DNA of 64,000 bases from Forficula auricularia (taxonomy: Eukaryota; Arthropoda; Insecta; Dermaptera; Forficulidae). Below the pieces are notes generated by a model. That model ran no database searches. It was not told the origin of the DNA and saw nothing but the letters and a program-made list of their open reading frames with translations. The first letter of the stretch is position 1. Every line of letters begins with the position of its first letter. The translations under genes and the position numbers were made by a program. The DNA is taken from contig JALMQS010000225.1 of the NCBI GenBank assembly GCA_024734495.1, positions 1,077,864-1,141,863 on the forward strand, read 5' to 3'. Positions 46,788 through 58,690 of this stretch are shown here, piece by piece.

Positions 46788-47190
46788 CCTACTCCGCTGG
46801 ACCGGAGTATTGAATCACTATTTTTCAATCATTTAATATTCTTATTTGTATTTAAAAATTTCTGAAACGTGGAGCAAAACCATTTTCAGTCATATTTTTT
46901 CTTTTTGTCTGTCTGTGTAAATGTTTGCATTCTGTTCCCACCATAACTTCGTAGAAAGTTCATTCTGTTGGCAAAATGGGTCTGTTTACAACACAAAGAT
47001 CTGATTAGATTTATAGCTTTAAATTTTTAATGAGAAAATGCTGTAATTAGGAAAAAAATTGCACTTGGACGGCCCTAGATAATGAGCTGAAATTTGGCAC
47101 ACAAGCTACTAATGAAAATCTCCGTGATTTTATCAAGTTTCAGCTATCTAGAGCAGTACTGCCGTTACAGGACATTTTTCCTTGAAAAGT
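46788..47190. repeat. Possible dispersed repeat with end palindrome
   Basis: Starts with the hairpin TACTCCG ctggac CGGAGTA (46790-46809), like the end hairpins of Rep-A and of the element at 58691. Includes gtctgtctgtg. The right boundary was not found. Confidence 0.3.
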
Positions 47191-48289
47191 ACAATACTAC
47201 AATAACATTAAAATAATTTAGTTTCTAGTACATTCCATAAAATATCTCAAAAAAGAGTACATTTACGATACATTACAGTCCGAAAAAATATAAGCATCAA
47301 AAATCAATACAAAGTATGAAGGGTATTTATGAAGTTTTAAAAGGTAAATAAGTTTCTGGTAAGGTTTTTTAAGAGGTTATTTAGTTTATTTAGAAAATCT
47401 AGCCTGAATAGCTGCAGATAATGGGACAATTAAATGGAATTCAAAGTATTTTGTTAAAAAAACATCCACATATAATTTTTGAAGGTTGCACATCCCATTC
47501 TTTCAATCCATGTTCTTCTTATCAGAGTCAAAACTATCATAGGGTGATGAAGTTTTAAAAAAGTTTCGTTCACCTTTGATTTCTAATTAGTAATTCACTT
47601 GGAGTAAATTGGCACTTGTGCAGCACCATACTTTGGATGCAAAGCATCTATGGACCAATGCGCTAAGGAATATAGACGAACCTCGTATTACTCGTCCAAT
47701 TTCACCATATTGAGCATCCATTCAAGCCCATGCTGCATTTAAACATGTAATTACACTCAGTGCATTTCATATTAATTCATTTAATATTACAGCATTTAAC
47801 CAAGCATTAAGCGCATTAGACAATAACTAGGCGTTTTTTAAACAATGAGCAATTATTTCAGGAAGCTATATGTATATACATATATATCTATATATACATC
47901 TGTCATTCATTCAAGTGGAATAATTTTCCAGGTAATGTATTTAAATGAATACATTGACCTTTATCATTTACATTGTGTTTAACAAATTGAGTCCAACAAT
48001 CATCGGAAAGGCGTTAATTAAAGAATTACTCAAGAATAACAGAGCGGGTCTTTTATGTGATTTTCTACTTCTAATTTCCTTAAAAAGATCATCATTTACA
48101 TATCTTCCAATTACATTCATTCTATCTGACAAAATAATTATCTTCAAATAAAAAAAAAAAAAACGCATATTTTTCAGATTTCCGAAAGAAAATAGTTAAT
48201 TTTGAATTCACTTTAATCTTTTTCTTTTATTTATTTATTCACTTTGCACAGTTAAAAACTGTTTACTAGTAGAAGGGGAGACATTTTTA

Positions 48290-49180
48290 TAGTCATCTTA
48301 CAGGTACATTTATAACAATTTTATGGCCGCTCGTAAAATGTCCACCAAAACCAAATGATCTCCCCTACCAAGATGTCTACACTTCAACTTGAACAAATTC
48401 TAATTGTTCTATTGTTTTCCTGGCCCTTTTTTTTATTAAAAGAAGATATTTTCCGTTTAAGAAGATAAACTGGTTTGCATAAAGAGAGAGGCAATTTTTC
48501 TGGGAGGTGTGCGGTGTCTATTTGAACCCCAAAGGACACCCATTTGGCCAGTAACTCGCGGTCCAAACGATCCCCAACTCATTACCCAATTCCAGGCCTC
48601 GTCCGTCACGGTCATTCTACCTTCTCTTATGGCCCTTTCAGTTCATCTATCCCCATTTTATTTTGGATCCTCCTCTCCTGCATCCCCTTGCTTCATCAGT
48701 CCACCATTGCAAATTCCAACCCTTGCCTTGGAAAAAGGGGCCGTAATTTATATAATATCGGACCAGTACACCCCCGGGGCTCATCTCCACCCTTTTCTAA
48801 TACCCTTACACCCCTCTTGCAACAATTCAGTTCTCACGTCCTTTTACTGTTATATAGAAATGGAAATTGTTATAATCATAACACTATGCTGTTAGTTTTT
48901 ATTAGCCCGGAGTCTTGTAGTTCGTTGCACATCCACAAATAGCGGCACGCGCGTTTTGGTGCCATGTTCTGATATCTGCTATTGGGCTGACTTGTGTTTG
49001 TGCAATCCTTTTGGGAAATAACCAAACAGTAATGTTCTATCTCGCCCAGGCGTATATACACCTGCACTCTTGTGCATTATACAAACTCTAATGAAATGGT
49101 TTGCTCCATGGCCGTGCATATATATACACATTATTCTACTGTTCGCCGCAGCAGAACCATATATAATGTCAGATAAATAT
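48290..49180. promoter_or_regulatory. GC-richer intronic block, candidate cis-regulatory DNA
   Basis: Two GC-richer stretches (about 48290-48840 and 48890-49180). Words include ttttatggccgctcgtaaaatg (48320-48341, with TTTATGG and TCGTAAAA posterior-Hox-like sites), cgcggtccaaacgatcc, gcgcgttttggtgcc and tgctccatggccgtg. Several overlapping ORFs in both directions have no domains and look like shadows of non-coding GC-rich DNA. Confidence 0.35.
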
Positions 49181-49663
49181 GATAAAGTACATTTTAACAC
49201 TCAAACCAGACGCTTCTACTTTTATATTAAATTATTATTTGCTAAGCGAATGGAGTTTTAAAATAAAAAGATTTTTTTTTACAAAAGAGTTAAAAGCTAA
49301 GGAAATAAAATTCATTATATCCTTAAAACATTCCAGTCTTTTAGACGAGCGTTTTAATTGAATGAATAAAAAGTAAAGAAAAGATAAATGAGATATTTTA
49401 ATGATTTAAAGTCATTGAATTTTTATTTGTTTAATTCTAATTAGAAAAATAATGTTTTGAAATCTATGGAGACAAATAACAAAAACCGCGTAAAAATTTC
49501 GTTTGTTCTTGCGAAATTGACAAGTATCCAAGGCATCCCTGATTTTAGGGTAGGTACAGATTGGCATCCTAAGGTCAGCCCGCAATAAAGGATCACACAA
49601 CAATTAAAAAAAATTAAATTAAAATCTACTTAAAACACTAGAACTACCGGACCAGAAAAAACT

Positions 49664-49925
49664 GCACTGTTAAAAAAATTATAAATTTACTATATGTTTA
49701 AAATACAAATAGATAGGAAATTTACAAGATTGCGTATAATAAAAAAATACTATATTATATAATAAAATCTCATTAATTCTTTGCAAAAATAAATTGTAAC
49801 TTTACTTTTTTCTTGTATTAATTAGATACGTATAAGTAAAAAATATGTAAGACTATATTACTGGTATTTAATATTACTAAAAAGTTTTAAGGCCAAACTT
49901 TCCATTTTTTTATAGTAAAATTAGA
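49664..49925 (+). repeat. CACTG-type dispersed repeat, compact copy
   Basis: Uninterrupted relative of 22416-22873, from cactgttaaaaaaattataaa to tttttatagtaaaatta. Also related to 764-862. Non-coding. Confidence 0.6.
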
Positions 49926-51049
49926 TAAGAAATTTGTAATAATGTGATTCTAACATTTTTCTATAAAAACGGGCCCAACTTATTTTCTAAAATAGATGAA
50001 ATCCAATAAGCGGCCAACTTAGGTTAAATATTTTGGCCCACTTCTCAAAAGCGTGACATTCCTACATAGGCTCAAGTTTATTTCCTTAATAGGCCCTACA
50101 TTCAATATTGGAAGCCCTTATAGGCCCAACTTCGATCCTATTCAAAATTTCTACTCGGGTTTATTTTTATTTAATAAATGAAGGCTACAGTGGATAAACG
50201 CGCATTCTCAACCAAAACAATTATATAAAAAACAATATTTTATTTTTGAAATTACGGCCTCTTCCTTAGTATCGTAAAACTTTTCTCGTTATTTAAGCTT
50301 GATATAACGCCTTTATTCCAAAAATGAAACTACAGATTAATAAATTCACTTTTAAACGTTAGTTTTAATTTTTTCTTAAAGCAATTTGATTATTTAACTT
50401 TTGCGGTTCAAATTACAGATTAATAGTTTCCTTCAAATGCTTCTAGATGGCATGAGAATCACATTTTTGACAAAATATTGACATTGCGCGTTTATCCCCT
50501 GTACCCTTCAAATATATAGATAATAATATAAAATGAGTATTTTATTAGAAAATGAAATAAGCAATTCGACAATCAAAGCAAAAATTAAAATTAAAAGTCT
50601 CGGTAAAGGGGAATTTAATTTTTTATTTGTTTAATTTGTTTGATTATGCTTAACTCCATGGAAACGCATGAAAATTTCATTAAAATCACCAAAATATCTG
50701 ATGGCTATAAGGCCAGGGATGAATCAATAAAAAAAAAATCACCAAAAAAAAAAAAATATATATATATATACATTTTAGAACCAAAGATTTTAGAATTCAA
50801 AATTTCTTAGTATTAAAAATGCTATATACATTTTGGAACCAGAATGTGCTTTCTATGTCTTTCTGTTCTTAAGTATTATTAAGTAATCGTTAGATCCGAA
50901 TTCAGACTTATGGACATAATGAAAATTATTTTATTCCACGATTCAGGTATATATAATCACGAATTCAAATTAAATAAATAAATATTATCATTTCCGTCCA
51001 TAATGTGTATTACTTTGAAAGTTCATAATGGGAATTAAGTAAAGTTTTT

Positions 51050-51293
51050 AAGAAACTTTTAACATTTAAAAAATATAAAATTCTTGGTAGGTTTCACAAA
51101 AAAATAAAAGACAAAATGCTTTTTATTATTATTTATATATTTGGGGGTATGAGCATATCTTCAGAAATCCACATGGAAAACTAATTATAATTATTTTTTA
51201 TATTTAAAGAGTCATGCTAAACAAGCATCTTGTCTTTTATTTTTTGTAAAACATACCTAGAATTTTATATTTTTTAAATTTTAATAGTTTCTT
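51050..51293. repeat. Hairpin MITE with ~70-bp arms
   Basis: The left arm (aagaaac, aaatataaaattct, ggtaggttt, aaaataaaagacaa) pairs with the right arm (ttgtcttttatttt, cctagaattttatatttt, gtttctt). Related arm words occur at 2385-2492. Confidence 0.7.
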
Positions 51294-51359
51294 AAATTTT
51301 CAAAATTTTCTTTACTTTATTTAAATATGTTTCACCGAAACCCACACCATTCTCCCTTA

Positions 51360-51530
51360 ACAAAAACAAACAAGTTTTTTTATGTGATTTTTTTTTATTT
51401 TTCAACCAACTTTTCGTCGACTTTGCCGACTGTGTGATGTAACTATTTGAAGCCCTGAAGAAGTCGGCAAAGTCGACAAAACGTTGGTTGAAAAATAAAA
51501 AAATCACAAAAAACTTGTTCTTAATTCCCA
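51360..51530. mobile_element. Fold-back element, 51.4 kb (hammerhead-like)
   Basis: Arms: aacaagtttttt, gtgattttttt, ttcaaccaac, gtcgactttgccgact and complements. The right arm, + strand (51451-51490), reads stem I AGCC, CTGAAGA, extra A, stem II GTCGGC / GTCGAC, AAAAC, GTT, stem I GGTT; the G of GAAAC is lost here, but the left arm - strand copy keeps GAAAA. The spurious ORF at 51292-51567 crosses it. Confidence 0.65.
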
Positions 51531-52149
51531 TTATAAATTTTCGAATTAAATAAATAATTAAAATCATGTGAATTCATTCCATCGGCGGGGCATCTAGTAA
51601 TAAAATTCATTCAATTCTTTACTTTATTTTCATTTTTCTTCATTGATAAGATACTTTTTCCCATTGTTAAATTTAAATACAATCAAATTGTCAATAATAA
51701 GTAGATTCTCATTTCCGTTTTTTTTTCTTATAAGATTAAAAACTAATTTCGGGCACGAAAATTCGAATTGACCTTCAGAAAATTATACGGGTTATGATTT
51801 AAAAGAATATCTGATGTTTCATTCACTATATGGGTTCGAGAAGGTCAGGATTCAACTAATTCTCCTTAGCATGTCGTTCTCTGAAAGATTCATCACCGTT
51901 ATTTTATTTTCTTAGAAAATCCTTTTTACTAAGTCCTTAGTTAAAGAAGAAGAATGTAGATATTCCCACAAAAGGCATAGATATAAAGTCATTTCCATAA
52001 ACTCTTAATGAGAATAAATTCTTATAAAAAAAAAGGTTTCTTTTATATATAGAAACATCTATTTTTCTCAACTCCTGATGGTAGATTCTTATGTATCATG
52101 TTTTTTGGCCATTCATGATTATAGGTATAGATTTTTATGAAAATGACTC

Positions 52150-52740
52150 TATTTCCATAAGCCTGGTTCGGAGTGCTCTCGTGTTTCCCTCAGGACATCT
52201 CTTGAGGGCACACTAAGCCCATCAAAGCACACAGCCTGGAATGTTGAGGCGAAATTAATTAAACGGCTTAGAATCAAACAGAGTTATTATTCGGCCGTTA
52301 AACGTTGCGGAGAGCTATACGCGTTCCGTCCCGTGCGGTCGGGGTAAACACCCCTTGTAGATTCTACGCTCGTACACACCATTCGCATTCCTTATTAATT
52401 ACATTTCGTGATTAACCATAGCTCAGTAATGAAGGTTTTCCACTTGTCTTAACGTCGCTGCGACACCACGTTTCGTTAATGGCCCTGGCAACCGACCCTC
52501 TGCATCTCTTCCGCCCTGGTTTCATCCCCTCCGAACCACGGGGGCGCCCCACAGCATCTCGCGACACGCAACTCCCTTAATTCCATAGAGCATATTTCTA
52601 CACTAGAATTCCTCACCGGAATCCCTGGCTCGAAATTAAAAACTGCCAAGAAACGGAAAATTCCTAGAAAAATGCAGCATTTTTTTTTATGAGTAGCCAC
52701 TCGGTGCCATAAAAAGCAACGCGGATGCTCAATGAGTCAA
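52150..52740. promoter_or_regulatory. Long GC-richer intronic island
   Basis: About 590 bp of unique sequence and one of the longest such blocks in intron 2. Includes gcgaaattaattaaacgg, attcggccgttaaacg, ccttattaattacatttcgtg and gtttcgttaatggccctggc, combining TAATTA/TTAATGG homeodomain-type sites with GC-rich stretches. No protein domain in any frame. Strong candidate enhancer or boundary by composition. Confidence 0.4.
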
Positions 52741-52909
52741 CAAACTGTGATGTGTAAATGTTCCAGAATTTTACTTAATTCATCTTCCTAAAAAATAAAT
52801 ATTTTTGGATTCTCCCTTACCCAACATTCAAAGGTTTAGATTTCGCAGTAAATTTTATTTATTTAGTTCAATACATTGAATAACTTTTAAGGAGTTAGGT
52901 TTTGGTTCT

Positions 52910-53031
52910 AGGTGAAACATTTTAATATAATAATAAAACTTGAGCAAGATGTGAGGTAGGTTTAACAGTAGGTTTTTGTGAAACCTACCTCTCATCTTGC
53001 TGAAGTTTTATTATTACATTACAGTGAAATC
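52910..53031. repeat. Hairpin MITE
   Basis: aataataaaactt, agcaagatg and gaggtaggttt on the left pair with aaacctacctc, catcttgct and aagttttattatt on the right. Shares ggtaggttt with the hairpins at 2385 and 51050. Confidence 0.65.
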
Positions 53032-53156
53032 ATGGTCTTGCAGCTAGTTTAAATAAGAAAATTAACTGCTCGAAATTTTTTCTATACAAACTAAAATTAA
53101 AAACGTGCTCAGATACATGTACAAATTTCTGGAAAAATGGCATTTTTTGAAGTGAA

Positions 53157-53536
53157 ACTTCTTTATCGACGTATCTGTTTGATTTTTTTGTTACAATAAA
53201 GGGGAAATGACTCAAAAGTAGAGAAATAATTATTTTAAAACCCACTAATATTTCATGACAAAAAATTTATTAAAATTAGGAAATTTAAATTATTTCAATA
53301 TGAAAGGAGAAGAGAGGAGAGAGGGATAAGGGATACCAATCGATTTGATTGGGGAATAATGGAATTAAAATAATTAACGGAAAAGAGGTTTTTTTATCTA
53401 ATTAGATTTTTCCTCTTATTAAAAACAAGGACTAAAGATAAATAAGGACACTCGATGGTGGAGAAGTTATCTCCGGAATCGAAGCAAAATACAATGTATA
53501 CATTAATTAATGTAAAATAATTGGTTTAATAAAATA

Positions 53537-53569
<33 letters not shown>

Positions 53570-53650
53570 ATTTCAATATCATCTACGGCTAAAGAAGTTT
53601 CACGTTCCCCGTGAGCTTATGTGGATCAGGCTAACATATATTTTTTTTTA
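53157..53650 (-). repeat. Rep-D dispersed repeat, copy 2, interrupted
   Basis: Reverse-complement relative of 39295-39812. The poly(A)-ended element at 53302-53567 is inserted in it. Confidence 0.6.
53302..53567 (+). mobile_element. Poly(A)-ended SINE-like element with 15-bp TSD
   Basis: Ends in A28 (53540-53567) and is flanked by AAATTATTTCAATAT at 53287-53301 and 53565-53579 (the first As of the right copy are shared with the tail). This is the hallmark of target-primed reverse transcription. The body (ggggaataatgg, cggaaaagagg, tcctcttattaaaaac, ggtggagaagt, tgtatacattaattaatgt) is the same as the tandem array at 60843-61552, in the opposite orientation there. No ORF; no clear tRNA head. 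Confidence 0.85.
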
Positions 53651-54061
53651 ATGAGTGACCACTGACCATATACAAGCATCTCTCTGATAAAAAAACAACG
53701 CGCAAGTTCAATGAATCAATTTGTCATCAATAATTGACGATGTGTGCATATTTCAGGGCCACTTACTCAATTAATCTTTCTAAAACTATTTACTTTTGAA
53801 TCAGAATTTAACCATGGTAAATTTTATTTATTGCAAATCACCTATTATAATATATAGTATGCATGTTATAAACTGTTTCAAGCTTTAAACAGCTTTATTT
53901 TTCAAACCATTTAAAGTGATTAGTAATTAACTGCTCTTAGTTTCGACTGCATGTAGAATTCAGCTCAAAAAATTAAGTCCTCAAACTCCAAAGTTTTAAG
54001 AACCGAAACCATGAATTAGAGTCCCTGATACTTCGAAAATAAAACCGATGAAAACTATATA

Positions 54062-54308
54062 TTAGAAAAAAATTTGTTAACGCACATACTAACAGACACT
54101 TTCACAACAAACAATTATTATATATAAAAAAATAATTTTTTCGATGTTTACTTATTAGGGCTTTTTTGTAGACCGAAATGCCATGGTTTTGCACAATTTT
54201 TTTAATCAAAATAGTTTCAGCCATTTTTCAGATATTTTGAAAAATGGAAGCAAAAAACCACTTTTTACAAAACTTGACCATACCATGTATGGTAAAGTAA
54301 AAATTTAA
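54062..54308 (-). mobile_element. Rep-A element, partial copy 3
   Basis: The reverse strand starts ACTTTACCATACATGG at about 54298 and continues ccatggcat and agtgaacatcgaaaaa to gttaacgcac. Truncated relative to copies 1 and 2. Confidence 0.6.
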
Positions 54309-54589
54309 ATTCTCCTTTACCCGACCTTTAAGCCTTCGAAATTCGTAGTATTTCGTGTAAGTCATTTTCTCTGTACAATTATCTGAACCTTCATTGGGCT
54401 ATGTTTGAGCTCCAATCTAAGAAAACTAAAATTCTAAAGATTTTTTTACTGCAACGCTATAAAAACCGTCAAGTACAGTCCCTGAAATCGAAATTAAAAA
54501 CAGCCCAGCAAAGTCTATAAATTTCTCAAAAAAATTAGCATTTTTTTTTTAATGAGTGACCAGCTCGGGACGATGAACACCAACACGAA

Positions 54590-54870
54590 AGTTCAATGAG
54601 TCAATTGCTCATCAACAAATGAGCGCTGTGCAGCGATAAACTCTGGCTTAAGGTGTCTTTTAAAGCCTGTAACGTCGGTGTTTATGCCCCTTAAAACGCC
54701 GCCTCTACTCAGGAAACTCCACCGAATTCTATTCCTGCCACAGGCATCAATTAGTTATTCTCTAATAAACTCACTCAGTTATTAATCACAAGACCTTAGC
54801 ATCCCTCTGGGCTTCACCGAAAGTTTGCATAGAGAGTTGCTATGAATTAATCAACACTAAAGGTTGTCTA
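54590..54870. promoter_or_regulatory. GC-richer intronic island
   Basis: Unique sequence (aatgagcgctgtgcagcg, aaaacgccgcctctactc, gcatccctctgggcttc). No domain. Candidate regulatory DNA. Confidence 0.25.
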
Positions 54871-55045
54871 ACCATTAAATATGGCAACTTGATATTGAAT
54901 TGAGAAATATCACTAAAAATGTACGATGAAAACTGAGAAAGTTTGGAAAATGAGTTAAATGGTGAGTATGTTGGTCGAGATTACAACATTTTTAACCAAA
55001 AACAGCCAACGATAAAATTCAAATAATACCAAACACAATTTTGTA

Positions 55046-55710
55046 TAAAATTTGAATTTGTATTAAAATTACATATAATTAATTATAATTATTTATTGAA
55101 CACGAACAAATAATAGCAATATAACTACGACGTTTCGATTGACTTATTCTGCAATCGTTCTCAAGTATGAGTACCCACTCCGATTATTTATAGGTTAACT
55201 GAGACAATCACGTGTCGGTCAGGCTCATATAGACTCCATGTACAGTCCAGTCAAAAAACCAACACACTGATGACCTCAGCACCCCTTGTCGTACTGAGCA
55301 TTACATGTTTTTAAAAACCATAAAGCACATTCTTGATATGTGGATTAATTGTTGTTTATTATTGTTATTATTATTATCATTTGATTTGCCAATATTTTTT
55401 GCTTCATGGTTTTTAAAAACATGTAATACTCAGTCTGACAGGGGGTGCTGAAGTCGTCAGTGTGTTGGTTTTTTGACTGGACTGTACATGGAGTCTATAT
55501 AATCGTGACCGACACGTGATTGGCTCAGTTAACCTATAAATAATCGGAGTGGGTACTCATACGTTAGAACGATCGCAGAATAAGAAACGTCGTAGTTATA
55601 TTTTATTATTTGTTCGTGTTCAATAAATAATTATAATTTATTATGTGTGATTTAAATAAAAATTCAAATTTTAATCAAATTAATCACAAAAATATAAGCT
55701 TCAACAGCTT
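55046..55710. mobile_element. Large fold-back element FB1 (~280-bp arms)
   Basis: The left arm (about 55046-55325) and the right arm (about 55408-55700) are complementary at roughly 90%, including gagtacccactccgat, tttataggttaactgag, cacgtgtcggtca, ctccatgtacagtccagtca, accaacacactga and acatgtttttaaaaacca. The left-arm - strand carries a hammerhead-like core (about 55125-55176: stem I TAC / GTA, TTGAGAA, stem II GATTG / CAATC, GAAAC, GTC). In the right arm stem II is disrupted by a small deletion. Solo arms lie at 10080-10290 and 20480-20640. Confidence 0.8.
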
Positions 55711-55739
55711 CATTACTAACAAATTAGTATAGTATTTTT

Positions 55740-56150
55740 AATCATGGATCAATTCTCTTTGCATGTGATTCCATAAATCAAATGGATTGTATAAGGGCGC
55801 CTATCTGGAAATGAATTTCCATCCGAGTGTTTCCTGGGAATCTACAAAGTGAACACTAAGATTAAGCGGCGAAGCTTATTGCCGCATTATGATAATATAG
55901 TTAGACGTTTATTCTATGTAATAAAGTGGAGCCGCTTGAAAACCCGTCTTGGATCTCCAAGGGATTTCGCTTACAGTCGAGCAAAGATTTCCACGGATAA
56001 AATACGGATTTCGAGCCGAAATGGATCCAGAATTATCTACAATGACATTTTGCCGAGTTATGGCTGCCTTTTGCAGAGAACGTGTTAGTATTCGACATAT
56101 ATATGCCCTTCGCGATGTTCGCCTCATTGAATAGAGACTCTCCTGCATAT
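55740..56150. promoter_or_regulatory. GC-richer intronic island
   Basis: Unique block with ORFs in three frames and no domain (ggagccgcttgaaaacccg, gcttacagtcgagc, atttccacgg). Candidate regulatory DNA. Confidence 0.3.
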
Positions 56151-56389
56151 TTTAAAACTTTTTTTACGTGTCTCTACTATCAAGTAATTAAATTCAATTC
56201 TTGTCTACTCGATAATTCAAACTTTTTTTTTTTATTTCGATGGAAAAATTTCATTAATTGGATCATTTTGAATTCTCGCAACAAATATAGATATCTTTCA
56301 CTAAACATTGAAGATCATTTCCATTTTTGGTCTATTTTTCTTCTCTGGCGATTAATTGCCTTACAACATTTGCGTACAAATTAGACAAG

Positions 56390-56690
56390 CGTAATAAAGT
56401 TTGCTTTTGACCCCCACACCATCTCTCCCCTTTTCTCTCGATTTGGATTGGCTGGAAGCATTGCGACTCATCCCGGCCATTGGCCGGAACAGCAAAATGG
56501 CGCCACGCGATTGGTCATTGCGGTCCGGTTAAATAATGGACGATTAGCGTCATATGCAGATTGGCTTGCGGCAATTTACGGGCAAATCTCTTGTCGTCCC
56601 TGGGGATCGGAGGGCGGGGTTGGTTGCCAGTGTCCGCTGTAATTAAGCCCCGAGCAAAAGGGTTATCCAGCCAGCTTTAAACAAAAAATA
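56390..56690. promoter_or_regulatory. GC-rich island with Pho-like site
   Basis: Unique block with AAAATGGCGCC at 56494-56504 (same 11-mer as 30333-30343), cccggccattggccgg, three ATTGG words on this strand (gattggctgg, gattggtcat, gattggcttg) and ataatggacgattagcg. Looks like a conserved cis-regulatory or Polycomb-responsive segment rather than coding DNA; the 64-codon ORF has no homologue I recognise. Confidence 0.4.
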
Positions 56691-58690
56691 ATAAAAAAAT
56701 AAAAAAAACCCTATTTATAGTTCTAATGCCGGGTAATTTATGATTGTCAACTTGAGTTGGCTTGCTCAGGAAATATACGAATACACTCGTCGTTTGTTTT
56801 TTAATTAGATGATAAATCTTTATAAATCTATTAACAACCGATGAAATGTCAACCGTTGAGTTGGATTTATGCAAAATTATCTATTGAAAAAATCCATTCA
56901 TGCAAATTGAGGAAAAAGCAACGATTTAAATAAAGACAAAGTCATTCCTCAAGATTCTATCTTTCGCTATGAAAAGATAGTGAAATTCTTAAATGTATTT
57001 TTTTTACTCAAACGTAGCTTTAGTAAATCGAATGAAAGTTAAAAACCTCTTAAATTATAGGATACAGTCAAGACTAGCATGAGATTCTTTTTGATGAGTT
57101 TTTTTTGCCTACCTTACGGCGCATTAACATCTAATTCTCTAGTCGTCATCAAGTGAATTTGAAATCTATTTTCTACTATATTAATAAAAAATTGAAAATT
57201 CAATGTCTTATAATCTTCTAAGTTGATATTTACATTTATTAAATGAAATAAGTAAAGAATTTGAATGACTTCATTTTGTCTACAGTCAAGGCTCTTAAAT
57301 ATGAAGATGTAGTCACTGTTGAATTCTGTATAATATTATTTCTAGATGTTAAATAAAAATTGCTGCCGAAATCTCCATGTAATATAATTTTGTATTCCTC
57401 CGATGTTTCGGATTCTCAATAATGTTCTATTCTTCGGGATCTATACATTATTTCCTCAAAAATAGAAACGTGGCGTCACAATTTATTATATAACTACATA
57501 TAAGAGAGAATAATAAATAAGCACTCTAGTATTTAGAGAGACTAGTAAACAAATATTTCAGAGGCTCATATGATTCAAAATAAATAAAAAAATATCTCCC
57601 AGTTTCAAGTCTCTATGTAAATTTTAACAGCGATGAAAGTTTACCATCTAAATAAGATGGGATTTTCGCCATTGAAATATCAATTTATTCCGACCAAAGT
57701 AAGAGTTTAAAAAATGTGAAACTCTGTAGACTTTATTCTTATAATAGTAGCTATCCTTGAGACTTTTTACAGATCTTTATCTATTATAATTTCAGAATTA
57801 CAGCTAGATAAAATACTGCTATATCTTAGTGCTAGTAAGTTAGGGACTCCAAAATTATAATAGCTAAAAATCTCTAAAAATTTTGAGGGACAGCTCCTAT
57901 TATGAAGATATAGTCTACAGAGTTTCAATTTTTTTGATCCATTACTTTAGCCGGAATGAAAATGATCGTTCAATGCCAAAAACTTCATGAAACTTAGATG
58001 AGAAACTAACATTGCTGAGGTTAAAATTTAGATAAAGACTCGAAACTTTGGGGATATTTTATTTTATTTATTCTTTTATTTATTTCGCATAAAACTTCGA
58101 AAATACCCAAAATAAAGACAACCATATGTTCATCATACATTTCGAAATTATTTCCAACTTCTCAAGGAATTCTCAATTCTCATTTCAATAAAGACTATGC
58201 TAACATTTTGGTAGTCTAACAAAATGACACGATTATACAGAATATATATTTTCTGAGATCTATAATTATAAAATTGAAGAAATTTACCTAAGCATTGGAC
58301 AGTTGATTAATTATTAATTTAAAAATATATTTACTTAAGATCTGACCATATGGGCTTTGTCCCCGATATCATAAAATATAAAAAAATAAAAGAATATTAT
58401 TTAATTTAAGAAATTTGAAAATATTTTCTTGTTTTGAGGGTTCCATTTAAAAGTCAAACTTAACTACCTTGAAAAATCAATTTTCTCGAAAAGTACTCTT
58501 AGACTTAATTATTTATTAATCGATAAAAAAAATTATAAAAGTAAAATAAAAATTTTCTTCAAATTCCGAAATTTTCTGGTCATGATTAAAAAGAATGGTT
58601 GCAAATTTTTATTATTCGAATATAGAAAATTCGCAACAAAGAAACTTTAACTATTCCAGAAAAAAATATACTGCAACGGATCGTTGTAAA
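56691..58690. other. AT-rich intronic DNA
   Basis: No gene. 57.6-58.0 kb has loosely inverted phrases (tactctgtagactttatt, gaagatatagtctacagagttt) suggesting an old palindromic repeat. Confidence 0.35.

Noticed and set aside
48509..48942. Two overlapping + strand ORFs of 128 and 132 codons
   Set aside because: No start context, no family resemblance, AT-driven tails; more likely regulatory DNA.
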